The notes beneath the pieces were generated by a model. It searched no databases. It saw nothing but the letters and a program-made list of their open reading frames with translations, and was not told the DNA's origin. A stretch of 64,000 nucleotides of DNA from Sipunculus nudus (Eukaryota; Annelida; Sipuncula; Golfingiida; Sipunculidae), in assembly GCA_026874595.1 (NCBI GenBank), contig CM049317.1, positions 78,486,288-78,550,287 on the forward strand, read 5' to 3'. Below, in pieces: positions 11,301-23,450 of this stretch (the stretch's first letter is position 1; each line of letters begins with the position of its first letter). A program made the translations under genes and the position numbers.

Positions 11301-14300
11301 AGTTGCCAAGACTGCCGCCAGGGGGAGTGGAAATGAGAACAGCCTGACAGAGAGGCCCCCATGAGTCGCAAGCGCAAATAGCAGCTATTTGCTACCATAA
11401 AAAGTGTCAAGCCTGCCGCCAGGAGGAGTGGACACAGAGCGGGCGGCCAGAGTAGGCCCCATGAATCGCAAGCGCAAATAGCAGCTATTTGCTTCCTTAA
11501 AAGGTGCCAAGACTGCCGCCAGGGGGAGTGGATATGAGAGCGGCCAGACAGAGAGGCCCCCATGAGTCGCAAGCGCAAATAGCAGCTATTTGCTACCTTA
11601 AAAGTTGTCAAGACTGCCGCCAGGGGAAGTGGACAAAGAGCGGGCTTCCAGAGGAGCCCCCATGAATCGCACGCGCAAATAGCAGCTATTTGCTACCTTA
11701 AAAGTTGCCAAGACTGCCGCCAGGGGAAGTTGATATGAGAGCGGCCAGCGAAGAGGCCCCCATGAATCGCAAGAGCAAATAGCAGCTATTTGCTACCTTA
11801 AAAGTTGCCAAGACTGCCGCCAGGGGGAGTGGAAATGAGAACAGCCTGACAGAGAGGCCCCCATGAGTCGCAAGCGCAAATAGCAGCTATTTGCTACCAT
11901 AAAAAGTGTCAAGCCTGCCGCCAGGAGGAGTGGACACAGAGCGGGCGGCCAGAGTAGGCCCCATGAATCGCAAGCGCAAATAGCAGCTATTTGCTTCATT
12001 AAAAGGTGCCAAGACTGCCGCCAGGAGGAGTGGACACAGAGCGGGCTTCCAGAGGAGCCCCCATGAATCGCACGCGCAAATAGCAGCTATTTGCTACCAT
12101 AAAAGTTGCCAAGACTGCCGCCAGGGGAAGTTGATATGAGAGCGGCCAGCGAAGAGGCCCCCATGAATCGCAAGAGCAAATAGCAGCTATTTGCTACCTT
12201 AAAAGTTGCCAAGACTGCCGCCAGGGGGAGTGGAAATGAGAACAGCCTGACAGAGAGGCCCCCATGAGTCGCAAGCGCAAATAGCAGCTATTTGCTACCA
12301 TAAAAAGTGTCAAGCCTGCCGCCAGGAGGAGTGGACACAGAGCGGGCGGCCAGAGTAGGCCCCATGAATCGCAAGCGCAAATAGCAGCTATTTGCTTCAT
12401 TAAAAGGTGCCAAGACTGCCGCCAGGGGGAGTGGATATGAGATCGGGCCTCCAAAGGGGCCCCCATGAATCGCACGCGCAAATAGCAGCTATTTGCTACC
12501 TTAAAAGTTGTCAAGACTGCCGCCAGGTGGAGTGGACACAGAGCGGGCTGACAGAGGGGCCCCCATGAATCGCACGCGCAAATAGCAGCTCTTTGCTACA
12601 TTAAAAGTTTCCAAGACTGCCGCCAGGGGGAGTGGATATGACAGCGGCCAGCGACGAGGCCGCCATGAGTTGCACGCGCAAATAGCAGCTATTTGCTACC
12701 TTAAAAGTTGCCAAGCCAGCCGCCAGGGGGAGTGGGTATCAGAGCGGCCAGACAGACAGGCCCCCATGAGTCGCAAGCGCAAATAGCAGCTATTTGCTAC
12801 CTTAAAAGTTGTCAAGACTGCCGCCAGGGGGAGTGAAAATGAGAACTGCCTGACAGAGAGGCCCCCTTGAGTCGCAAGCGCAAATAGCAGCTATTTGCTA
12901 CCTTAAAAGTTGCCAAGACTGCCGCCAGGGGAAGTTGATATGAGAGCGGCCAGCGAAGAGGCCCCCATGAATCGCAAGCGCAAATAGCAGCTATTTGCTA
13001 CCTTAAAAGTTGCCAAGACTGCCGCCAGGGGGAGTGGAAATGAGAACAGCCTGACAGAGAGGCCCCCATGAGTCGCAAGCGCAAATAGCAGCTATTTGCT
13101 ACCATAAAAAGTATCAAGCCTGCCGCCAGGAGGAGTGGACACAGAGCGGGCGGCCAGAGTAGGCCCCATGAATCGCAAGCGCAAATAGCAGCTATTTGCT
13201 TCCTTAAAAGGTGCCAAGACTGCCGCCAGGGGGAGTGGATATGAGAGCGGCCAGACAGAGAGGCCCCCATGAGTCGCAAGCGCAAATAGCAGCTATTTGC
13301 TACCTTAAAAGTTGTCAAGACTGCCGCCAGGGGAAGTGGACAAAGAGCGGGCTTCCAGAGGAGCCCCCATGAATCGCACGCGCAAATAGCAGCTATTTGC
13401 TACCTTAAAAGTTGCCAAGACTGCCGCCAGGGGAAGTTGATATGAGAGCGGCCAGCGAAGAGGCCCCCATGAATCGCAAGAGCAAATAGCAGCTATTTGC
13501 TACCTTAAAAGTTGCCAAGACTGCCGCCAGGGGGAGTGGAAATGAGAACAGCCTGACAGAGAGGCCCCCATGAGTCGCAAGCGCAAATAGCAGCTATTTG
13601 CTACCATAAAAAGTGTCAAGCCTGCCGCCAGGAGGAGTGGACACAGAGCGGGCGGCCAGAGTAGGCCCCATGAATCGCAAGCGCAAATAGCAGCTATTTG
13701 CTTCATTAAAAGGTGCCAAGACTGCCGCCAGGGGGAGTGGATATGAGAGCGGCCAGACAGAGAGGCCCCCATGAGTCGCAAGCGCAAATAGCAGCTATTT
13801 GCTACCTTAAAAGTTGTCAAGACTGCCGCCAGGGGGAGTGGATATGAGATCGGGCCTCCAAAGGGGCCCCCATGAATCGCACGCGCAAATAGCAGCTATT
13901 TGCTACCTTAAAAGTTGTCAAGACTGCCGCCAGGTGGAGTGGACACAGAGCGGGCTGACAGAGGGGCCCCCATGAATCGCACGCGCAAATAGCAGCTCTT
14001 TGCTACCTTAAAAGTTTCCAAGACTGCCGCCAGGGGGAGTGGATATGACAGCGGCCAGCGACGAGGCCGCCATGAGTTGCACGCGCAAATAGCAGCTATT
14101 TGCTACCTTAAAAGTTGCCAAGCCAGCCGCCAGGGGGAGTGGGTATCAGAGCGGCCAGACAGACAGGCCCCCATGAGTCGCAAGCGCAAATAGCAGCTAT
14201 TTGCTACCTTAAAAGTTGTCAAGACTGCCGCCAGGGGGAGTGAAAATGAGAACCGCCTGACAGAGAGGCCCCCTTGAGTCGCAAGCGCAAATAGCAGCTA

Positions 14301-16497
14301 TTTGCTACCATAAAAAGTGTCAAGACTGCCGCCAGGGGGAGTGGACATTTGTGAGCTGCCAGAGGGTGCCCCCATGAGTCGCAAGCACAAATAGCACCTA
14401 TTTGCTACCCTAAAACTTGCCAAGACTGCCGCCAGGGGGAGTGGACACGGAGCGGGCTGCGGGAGGAGGCCCCATGAATCGCAAACGCAAATAGAGAGGC
14501 CCCGATGAGTCGCACGCGGAAATAGCAGCTATTTGCTACCTTAAAAGTTGCCAAGACTGCCGCCAGGGGGAGTGGATATGAGTGCGGCCAAAAAGACAGG
14601 CCCCCATGAGTCGCAAGCGCAAATAGCAGCTATTTCCTACCTTAAAAGTTGCAAAGACTGCCGCCAGGGGGAGTGGATATGAGAGCGGGCTGCCAGAGGG
14701 GCCCCCATGAATCGCACGCGCAATTAGCAGCTATTTGCTACCTTAAAAGTTGTCAAGACTGCCGCCAGGGGAAGTGGACAAAGAGCGGGCTGCCAGAGGT
14801 GGCCCCATGAACCGCACGCGCAAATAGCAGCTATTTGCTACCATAAAAAGTGTCAAGACTGCCGCCAGGGGGAGTGGGCACAGACCGGGTTGCCAGAGGG
14901 GGCCCGTGAATAGCACGCGTAAATAGCAGCTATTTGCTACCTTAAAAGGTGCCAAGACTGCCGCCGAGGGAGTGGATATGAGAGCGTCCAGACAGAGAGG
15001 CCCCCATGAGTCGCAAGCGCAAACAGCAGCTATTTGCTACCTTAAAAGTTGTCAAGACTGCCGCCAGGAGTGGACAAAGAACGGGCTGTCAGAGGGGCCC
15101 AGCTGAATCGCACGCGCAAATAGCAGCTATTTGCTACCTTAAAAGTTGCCAAGACTGCCGCCAGGGGGAGTTGATATGACAGCGGCCAGCGAAGAGGCCC
15201 CCATGAATCGCAAGCGCAAATAGCAGCTATTTGCTACCTTAAAAGTTGCCAAAACTGCCGCCAGGATGAGTGGATATGACAGCGGCGAGACAGAGAGGCC
15301 CCCATGAGTCGCAAGCGCAAATAGCAGCTATTTGCTACCTTGAAAGTTGTCAAGACTGCCGCCAGGGGGAGAGGACACAGAGCGGTTTGCCAGAGGGGGC
15401 CCCACGAATCGCACGCGCAAATAGCAGCTATTTGCTACCTTAACAGTTGCCAAGACTGCCGCCAGGGGGAGTGGATATGAGAGCGTCCAGACAGAGAGGC
15501 CCCAATGAGTCGCAAGCGCAAACAGCAGCTATTTGCTACCTTAAAAGTTGTCAAGACTGCCGCCAGGGGGAGTGGATATGAGTGCGGCCAAAAAGACAGG
15601 CCCCCATGAGTCGCAAGCGCAAATAGCAGCTATTTCCTACCTTAAAAGTTGCAAAGACTGCCGCCAGGGGGAGTGGATATGAGAGCGGGCTGCCAGAGTA
15701 GGCCCCATTAATCGCAAGCGCAAATAGCAGCTATTTGCTACCTTAAAAGGTGCCAAGACTGCCGCCAGGGGGAGTGGGCACAGACCGGGTTGCCAGAGGG
15801 GGCCCGTGAATAGCACGCGTAAATAGCAGCTATTTGCTACCTTAAAAGGTGCCAAGACTGCCGCCGAGGGAGTGGATATGAGAGCGTCCAGACAGAGAGG
15901 CCCCAATGAGTCGCAAGCGCAAACAGCAGCTATTTGCTACCTTAAAAGTTGTCAAGACTGCCGCCAGGGGGAGTGGACAAAGAACGGGCTGTCAGAGGGG
16001 CCCAGCTGAATCGCACGCGCAAATAGCAGCTATTTGCTACCTTAAAAGTTGCCAAGACTGCCGCCAGGGGGAATTGATATGACAGCGGCCAGCGAAGAGG
16101 CCCCCATGAATCGCAAGCGCAAATAGCAGCTATTTGCTACCTTAAAAGTTGCCAAAACTGCCGCCAGGGTGAGTGGACACAGACCGGGTTGCCAGAGGGG
16201 GCCCCATGAATCGCACGCGCAAATAGCTGCTATTTGCTACCTTAAAAGTTGCCAAGACTGCCGCCAGGGGGAGTGGACAGAGAGCGGCCTGACGGAGAGG
16301 CCCCATGAGACGCAAGCGCAAATAGCAGATATTTGCTACCATAAAAAGTGTCAAGACTTCCGCCAGGGGGAGTGGACACAGACCGGGTTGCCAGAGGGGG
16401 CCCCATGAATCGCACGCGCAAATAGCTGCTATTTGCTACCTTAAAAGTTGCCAAGACTGCCGCCAGGGGGAGTAGATATGACAGCGGCCAGACAGAG
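8340..16497. repeat. ~100-bp satellite array, about 80 monomers, with higher-order repeats
   Basis: The monomer reads CAAGACTGCCGCCAGGGGGA, GTGGATATGAGAGCGG, a variable middle, CCCCCATGAATCGCA.GCG, then GCAAATAGCAGCTATTTGC and TACCTTAAAAGTTGC. The period is close to 100 bp. Monomer variants recur in a fixed order: a five-monomer block of about 502 bp (for example 12998 to 13500, and 11291 to 11793) and longer blocks of about 902 bp (10389, 11291, 12194). The segment near 9121-9600 returns near 14671-15150 almost unchanged. Each monomer keeps a hairpin of 9-bp arms and a 1-base loop. Minus-strand open frames of about 106 codons repeat in parallel with the blocks but follow only from the period, so I do not call them genes. 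Confidence 0.95.
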
Positions 16498-16599
16498 AAC
16501 TCCTTGACAGGTGTCATTGGCTGAGCTGATGAGTCATCTCGGGTACAGTCGTGATCCTTTGTCCTTCAAATGTGCAACTGCCCGTCCATCAAAAAGGCA

Positions 16600-16775
16600 C
16601 ATTTTAAACCGTTGGACCTTCAAATCTGAAATTAGGTATACAGTTAGATTTTCCAAAAGTCTACTAGCATACCATATTTCGGTTACTCTGACTTTCTTCC
16701 TTTTAGATATTAAGGAAACCCCTCCGTTTTCCATTGAGAAGCCATTGTTACGCCTCAAGACTGCCTAAAATCAGA
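16600..16775 (-). repeat. Inverted partial copy of the 4.4-5.7 kb dispersed repeat
   Basis: Read on the minus strand it gives TTTTAGGCAGTCTTGAGG, GTAACAATGG, TTCCTTAATATCTAAAAGG and CTAATTTCAGATTTGAAGG, in the same order as 4755-4925 and 5448-5625. Similarity stops near 16600. Confidence 0.6.
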
Positions 16776-17260
16776 ACCATTGTTGTGAGGTTGATCGTAG
16801 ATAAATGGATATTGCTTCATACATTTCTTATGAACACACAAAAACAGGGTCAGTATTGCCTATAAGTTGAAGATATGGGCTGAAGAAATGCACCTTTAAT
16901 AAATCCAAAAGTTTATTTTCCCACTGAACCAAAAAATTGCTGAGGGTAGAGACTGTTGTAATCAGGGATAAACTACAATGAATCAAGTTTGAATTGTAAA
17001 TGAGGTATGAATATTTAAAATAATAAATTATTCATATAAATATAAAATTATATTTAAACCACAAATTATGCCCAAATGTGGTCATGGCCCGTTTTTCGCT
17101 GTAAGCACAGTAAATTTAATAGCATATCATGCACACGTAAGGTTGTCAGCTACTACTTTGTAAAAAAGGAAAGGAATTCACCATAAATTGTAGCTTTTAT
17201 TACAGTTGTAATGAGACCTTGTCACACCAAGGCTATACTGAAGGCAATGTGTATATCCCC

Positions 17261-17358
17261 TTATGGACCTTTCAGGCCAATTATGCTTGCTTGAAGCATG
17301 GCCTCAATACAGCCAGGCAGCTCTCGTGTGGTTCCAGCTGGACCTATCTGTCCACCCC
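17261..17358 (-). CDS. Candidate terminal exon, unknown protein
   Basis: On the minus strand an acceptor-like CTACTACTGCAG (ending at 17359) opens a frame ending at TAA (17261-17263). The frame includes GTTRELPGCIEAMLQAS and ends GLKGP. An AATAAA polyadenylation signal follows about 70 bp downstream (near 17196-17202). I do not recognise the protein. A short open frame next to AG and AATAAA can arise by chance in AT-rich DNA, so this is a weak call. It could be the last exon of a gene to its right on the minus strand, but nothing ties it to the exon remnants at 26.8-27.3 kb. Confidence 0.25.
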
Positions 17359-18202
17359 CTGCAGTAGTAGTAATTGTGGCCAGAAATGTCGAATTAAACA
17401 AATGATTAAAAATAATTGTTTTAAAATAAAGAGTCTAAGAAATATGAATGGAAAGAAATTTTTATTTAATAAATATCCAGGTCTGAACCGGGTGTTTAAT
17501 TTGTTGATTAATATTTATTACAAAATTTAAAAAAATATAAAAATATGTGCAAAATATAAAATTTTACTCCGACAAGTGCTAATTGAAGATGCGAATATGT
17601 TTGACCAATGGAATTAAGCCTCCTGTCTGTAGCAGATGGTACATGATACTGGCTAAAAAATCAGAATGTATATTACTGGTTCCTTAACGTTGACTTCAAT
17701 TAAAAAAAATTTAAAAATGCCAACTCCAGTTTCCTCCTTGTATAATTGCTCCCTGTTTTGATCATTAGGTTATTTTTAACACCTGTATTAGTTACATAGC
17801 TGGATTACTTTTTTTGGCCTGATACGTGTTAAAAAAATGGAAAGTTATGCAAATAACATAAAATAAAGAAAGCAGATGTGTTCTCATTATAATGTGTATA
17901 ATGTTAATAATTGTCATAAGTGTCGTGCTATGTTTAGATTATGGACAGTGGTGTGACAGTATTCATAAGTGAACACACATTTTTTTTAATGACAGCCTTA
18001 AAACAGGGTACTTATGATTAAAAATAAAAATAGTGAAATTGGTATAGCCGAAAAGATCCACAATATCGTAGGACTGAAACTGAAGAAAAAAAAGAGCAAT
18101 TAGTAAAGACTGTATAATTGTATTTGATTATGAATAAAAAAAACTAATATTTCAAGTATGAAAATAAATACAAACACAAATACAAGGAAAAAGATATGAC
18201 TG

Positions 18203-18790
18203 TGGAAGTGGTTAATTTGCCGTATCTGTATTATCGCGCATTTGTCATTTCATGGCATTGGCGCATTTAGGATTTTCGCGCAAATCCGTAAGGTAATAAA
18301 TGGTGTTTCAAAAATTAAGATATTAATAACAGGTAGGTTTATGAAGTAACCTACATCCCACCAAACAAATTATCTACAATAATACTAACCAGTATATGTC
18401 AGGACAACAAACAGAACTGACAACAGTCGCTGGTCTTTCTCAGCTCAGCCGTACTTCAAAGCTATATGGGAAGGCTATGGGTGTCTTAAAAAGCTCCTTA
18501 TTGTTTCAAAATTGTTTCAACGAATCACTATAAAGGAAAGAGGTCTTTCTCGAGAAATCACTTGCTAGGAAGTCTTACGACAATATGACTTCTTTAACAA
18601 TCTGGTTGAAGAAACCTCAACTAAAGCGAACTCGATGGCGGGATTACTAGGCCTACATGACTGTGTATCAGGCGAGAACGGTGTAATTTGCCGAACCATC
18701 GCATGGAATTTACGCGTGTTCTGATTTTAGCGCAAATGTACCTGCCGCTAAAAAGGCGAAAATAAAACCCCGCTAACAAAACCACTTCCA
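18203..18790. mobile_element. Possible MITE-like element
   Basis: The segment starts TGGAAGTGG and ends CCACTTCCA, a 9-bp perfect terminal inverted repeat. Both subterminal parts are rich in the same class of words, such as TTTGCCG, ATCGCGCATTTG and TTTTCGCGCAAAT on the left, and TTTAGCGCAAATG and AAAAGGCGAAAAT on the right. Length is about 590 bp with no open frame of note. I found no clear target-site duplication, so the ends may be slightly off. Confidence 0.45.
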
Positions 18791-18944
18791 AAGTATGTAA
18801 ATGCGAGTGCAAATACTTTGAAATTGTATTCCTGAATGCTGTCGTGAATAAATTTAATAATAGAATTTTAAAAATCAGTTATTTCATGTATATTATAAAC
18901 CGAAATATTTTCGGATGTTATTGTTAAAATTTAACATTTATAAA

Positions 18945-21900
18945 ATCAAGTAAGTGTTTGTCACTATCAATATATGCTATATCCGGTATAAGGGTTACCC
19001 TAACCCTTCGGGCATGACATACTCCAGTAAGTGTTTGTGACTATTAATATATGCTATATCCGGAATACGGGTTTCCCTAACCCTTCAGGCTTGAAATGCT
19101 CCAGTAAGTGTTTGTCATAAATCATAAATGCTGTATCCGAAACACGGGTTACCCTAACCCTCGGGCATGAAATAATCAAGTAAGTGTTTGTCAGTTTTAA
19201 TAGATGCTATATCCAGGATACGGGTGACCTTAACCCTTCAGGCATGAAATACCCCAGTAACTGTTTGTCACTATTAATATATGCCATATCCAGGATACGG
19301 GTTACCCTAACCTTTCGGACATGAAATACTCCAGTAAGTGTTTGTCCTAATTCATAAATGCTATATCCGAAACACGGGTTACCCCAACACTTCGGGCATG
19401 GAATACTCAAGTAAGTGTTTGTCAGTTTTAATATAGGCTATATCCGGTATACGGGTTACCCTAACCCTTCGGACATGAAATACTCCAGTAAGTGTTTGTC
19501 ACTATTATGTATGCTATATCAGGGATACGGGTAACCCTGACCCTTCGGGCATGAAATCCTCCTGTAAGTATTTGTCACTATTAATATACGCTATATCCAG
19601 GATACGGGTTAACGTAACCCATCGGGTATGAAATGCTCCAGTAAGTGTTTGTGACTATTCATATATGCTATATCCGTGACACAGGTTACCGTAACCCACG
19701 CGGCGTGAAAAGCTCGAATGTTTGTCGCTATTAATATATGCTGTATCCAGGATAAGGGTTACCCTAACCCCTCGGGCATGAAATACTCCTGTAAGTATTT
19801 GTCACTATTAATATACGCTATATGCAGTAAACGGGTCTACGTTACCCAGCGGGTATGAAATACTCCAGTTAGTGTTTGTGACTATTCATATATGCTATAT
19901 CCGTGACACAGGTTACCGTAATCCACGCGGCGTGAAAAGCTCGAATGTTTGTCGCTATTAATATATGCTATATCCGGGATACGGGTTACACTAAATCTCG
20001 GGCAAGAAATACTCCTGTAAGTGTGTGTCACTATTAATATATGCTATATCCAGGATACGGGTTACCCTAACCCTTCGGGCATGAAATACTCCTGTAAGTG
20101 TTTGTCACTATCAATATATGATATATCCGGGATAGGGGTTACCCTAACCCTTCGGGCATGAAATACTCCAGTAAGTGTTTGTCACTATTGATATATGCTA
20201 TATCCGGGATACGGGTTACCCTAACCCTTCGGGCATGAGATAATCAAGTAATTTTTTGTCCCTATTGATATATGCTATATCCGGGATACGGGTTACCCTA
20301 ACCCTTCGGGCATGAGATAATCAAGTAATTTTTTGTCCCTATTGATATATGCTATATCGGGGATACGGGGTACCCTAACGCTCCGGGCATTAGATACCCC
20401 AGTAGATGTTTGTCATTATTAATATGTGCTATATCCGGTATACGGGTAACCCTAACCCTTCGGGCATGAAGTACCCCAGTAATTGTTTGCCATTATTAAT
20501 ATGTGCTATACCCTAACCCTTCGAGCATGAAATACTCCAGTAAGTGTTTGTTACTATTCATATATGCTATATCCGGGATACGGGTTACCCTAACCCTTCG
20601 GGCATGAAATACTCCAGTAAGTGTTTGTGACTATTCATATATGCTTTATCCGGGATACGGTTTATCCTAACCCTCGGGCATGAAATAATCCAGTAAATTG
20701 TTGTCCCTATTCATATAAGCTGTATCCGGGATGCGGGTTACCCTAACCCTTCGGGCATGAAAAACCCCTGTAAGTGTGTGTCACTGTTAATATATACTAT
20801 ATCCAGGATAGGGGTTAGCCTAACCTTTCGGGCATGAAATACTCCCGTAAGTGTTTGTCACTATCAATACATGCTATATCCGAGAAATGTTTGTCATTAT
20901 TAATATATGCTATATCATGGGTACGGGTTACCTGAACCCTTCGGGCATGAAATACTCCTGTAAGGGTTTGTCACTATCAATATATGATATATCCGGGATA
21001 CGGGTTACCCTAACCCTTCGGGCAAGAGATAGTCAAGTAATTTTTTGTCCCTATTGATATATGCTATATCGGGGATACGGGGTACCCTAACGCTCCGGAC
21101 ATTAGATACCCCAGTAGATGTTTGTCATTATTAATATGTGCTATATCCGGGATACGGGTAACCCTAACCCTGCGGGCATGAAGTACCCCAGTAATTGTTT
21201 GCCATTTAAAATATGTGCTATACCCTAACCCTTCGAGCATGAAATACTCAAGTAAGTGTTTGTGACTATTCATATATGCTATATCCGGGATACGGGTTAC
21301 CCTAACCCTTCGGGCATGAAATACTCCAGTAAGTGTTTGTGACTATTCACATATGCTATATCCGGGATACGGGCTACCCTAACCCTCGGGCATGAAATAA
21401 TCCAGTAAATTGTTGTCCCTATTGATATAAGCTGTATCCGGGATGCAGGTTACCCTAACCCTTCGGGCATGAAAAACTCCTGTAAGTGTGTGTCACTGTT
21501 AATATATACTATATCCAGGATAGGGGTTAGCCTAACCTTTCGGGCATGAAATACTCCCGTAAGTGTTTGTCACTATCAATATATGCTATATCCGGGAAAT
21601 GTTTGTCATTATTAATATATACTATATCATGGGTACGGGTTACCTGAACCCTTCGGGCATGAAATACTCCAGTAAGTGTTTGTCACTATTAATATATGCT
21701 ATGTCCAGGATAACCGGGTAACCCTAACCCTGCGGGCATGAAGTACCCCAGTAATTGTTTTCCATTTAAAATATGTGCTATGTGCCCTTCGGGCATGAAG
21801 TACTCCAGTAATTGTTAGTCATTATTAAAATGTGCTATATCCGGGATACGGGTTACCCTAAACCTTCGGGCATGAAATACTCCAGTAAGTGTTAGTGACT

Positions 21901-22082
21901 ATTCATATATGTTATATCCGGGATACGGGTTACCCTAACCCTTTGGGCATGAATTACTCCACTAAGTGTTTGTCACTGTTAATATATGCTGTATCGGGGG
22001 TACAAGTCCCTAACCCTTCTGGCATGAAACACCCCAGTAAGTCTGTGTCACTTATAATATGTGCTTTTTCCGGGATACGGGG
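18945..22082. repeat. 77-bp satellite array, about 40 copies, with embedded CCCTAACCC
   Basis: The monomer contains GTAAGTGTTTGTCACTATT, AATATATGCTATATCCGG, GATACGGGTTACCCTAACCC and TTCGGGCATGAAATACTCCA. Variants form higher-order blocks: one recurs with a 712-bp offset (20351 and 21063) and another with a ~228-bp offset (about 19676 and 19904). Most monomers carry one and a half to two C-strand telomere units (CCCTAACCC), always at the same place. Open frames are artefacts. Confidence 0.95.
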
Positions 22083-22279
22083 CATTATAAACAGTCATAA
22101 TATTACGACTCGTTGACATTACATAGCTTAATATATGGTGTGTACTCAGTATATTATTATACAATCCTTTCAACTTAAATAAATTTCCTACACACATGCT
22201 TCTATACAATGTTTGAGCGGGCATCTTGTTAAATGAAGAATAAATTACGCCATATACATATGAACGGTTAGTAGAGTTT
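22083..22279. other. Spacer between two repeat arrays
   Basis: Short AT-rich sequence linking the 77-bp satellite to the 248-bp repeat. No feature is recognised. Confidence 0.4.
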
Positions 22280-23430
22280 TCGGTGAAATGCGCACTGCGA
22301 TCGCAGCTTAATATGACCAAAGGCATTTGCTACCGCGCATATCTATTTGCTACTTTGCGACTGTTAATTGCTACCGCGCATATTGCTTTGAGTGTTCCTG
22401 TCCGAGCGACCTCTGGCAGCAAAAACTTGCACTACGTCAACAGTAGCAGATTTTGCGATCGAAAATTCTTAGTCCCCATTGCGGTCGCAGTGGACAGTAA
22501 CTTGCGACCGCGCAGGTCTTTTTGCTACCGCGCACATTGCGCATTATGATCGCAGCTTAATATGACAAAAGGCATTTGCTACCGCGCATATCTGTTTTCT
22601 ACTTTGCGACTGTTAATTGCTACCGCGCATATTGCTTTGAGTGTTCCTGTCCGAGCGACCTCTGGCAGCAAAGACTTGCACTACGTTTTGCTACCGCGCA
22701 CATTGCGCATTGCGCTCGCAGCTTAATATGACCAAAGGCATTTGCTACCGCGCATATCTGTTTGCTACTTTGCGACTATCAATTGCTACCGCGCATATTG
22801 CTTTGAGTGTTCCTGTCCGAGCGACATCTGCCAGCAAAGACTTGCACTACGTCAACAGTAGCAGATTTTGCGATCGCAAATTCATAGTCCCCCTGGATAG
22901 CAAGGGACAGTAACTTGCGACCGCGCAGGTCTTTTTGCTACCGCGCACATTGCGCATTGCGATCACAGTTTAATATGACAAAAGGCATTTGCTACCGCGC
23001 ATATCTGTTTGCTACTTTGCGACTGTTAATTGTTACCGTGCATATTGCTCTGAGTGTTCCTGTCCGAACGACCTCTGGCAGCAAAGACTTGCACTACGTC
23101 AACAGTCGAAGATTTTGCCATCGCAAATTCATAGCTCCCATTGGTAGCAATGACAGCCACTTGCTACCGCGCAGGTCTGATTTGCTACCGCGCACTTTGC
23201 GCTACGAGCCGGTCTGTGCCTGATGGTAGCAAGTCCGGTGGCTGTTCAGTGCGCGATGTGGCAAGCTATGCACAAGAGTAGCAAATGCTACTGTGCGACT
23301 GCCATTTGCTACCGCGCACTTTGCGCTGAATAGCCGCTGAGAGCAGAATGGTAGCAAAGTAAGTGGAAGCTGAGTGCGCGTTGTGCCGGGCTATGCGCAA
23401 TGGTAGCAAAGAATCCCAGGGATTAGTCTG
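22280..23430. repeat. ~248-bp CpG-rich tandem repeat with TTTGCTACCGCGCA motifs
   Basis: The word AAGGCATTTGCTACCGCGCA recurs near 22322, 22571, 22737 and 22984 (spacings 249, 166 and 247), so one unit lacks about 82 bp. Each unit also has GTGTTCCTGTCCGA, CTTGCACTACGTCAACAGTA and TTTTGCGATCGCAAATTC. After about 23200 the repeat continues in degenerate form, partly inverted (GCAATGGTAGCAAA near 23398). CpG is far more frequent than in the flanks. The word TTTGCTACC is shared with the 100-bp satellite at 8.3-16.5 kb. Confidence 0.85.
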
Positions 23431-23450
23431 GAAAACCGACAGTTCCCCGC
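23431..23450 (-). repeat. Right member of the 20-bp inverted pair
   Basis: The reverse complement is GCGGGGAACTGTCGGTTTTC, one mismatch from 8282-8301. It lies exactly where the CpG-rich repeat ends and AT-rich DNA resumes. Confidence 0.6.

Larger units (their letters stand above)
16498..18202. other. Non-satellite DNA between two satellites
   Basis: It holds an inverted partial copy of the 4.4-5.7 kb repeat (16600-16775) and a candidate minus-strand terminal exon (17261-17358). The rest is AT-rich with A/T homopolymers and nothing recognisable. Confidence 0.4.

Noticed and set aside
10389-13820. Repeated 106-codon minus-strand frames (MTTFKV.NSCYLRLRLMG...) as a gene family
   Set aside because: They lie wholly in the 100-bp satellite and span three monomers in three frames. 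Their recurrence tracks the higher-order repeat, and no start context, domain or splice structure supports them.
8340-16497. CRISPR-like array
   Set aside because: Whole ~100-bp monomers repeat without unique spacers, and the DNA is eukaryotic in character. It is a satellite.
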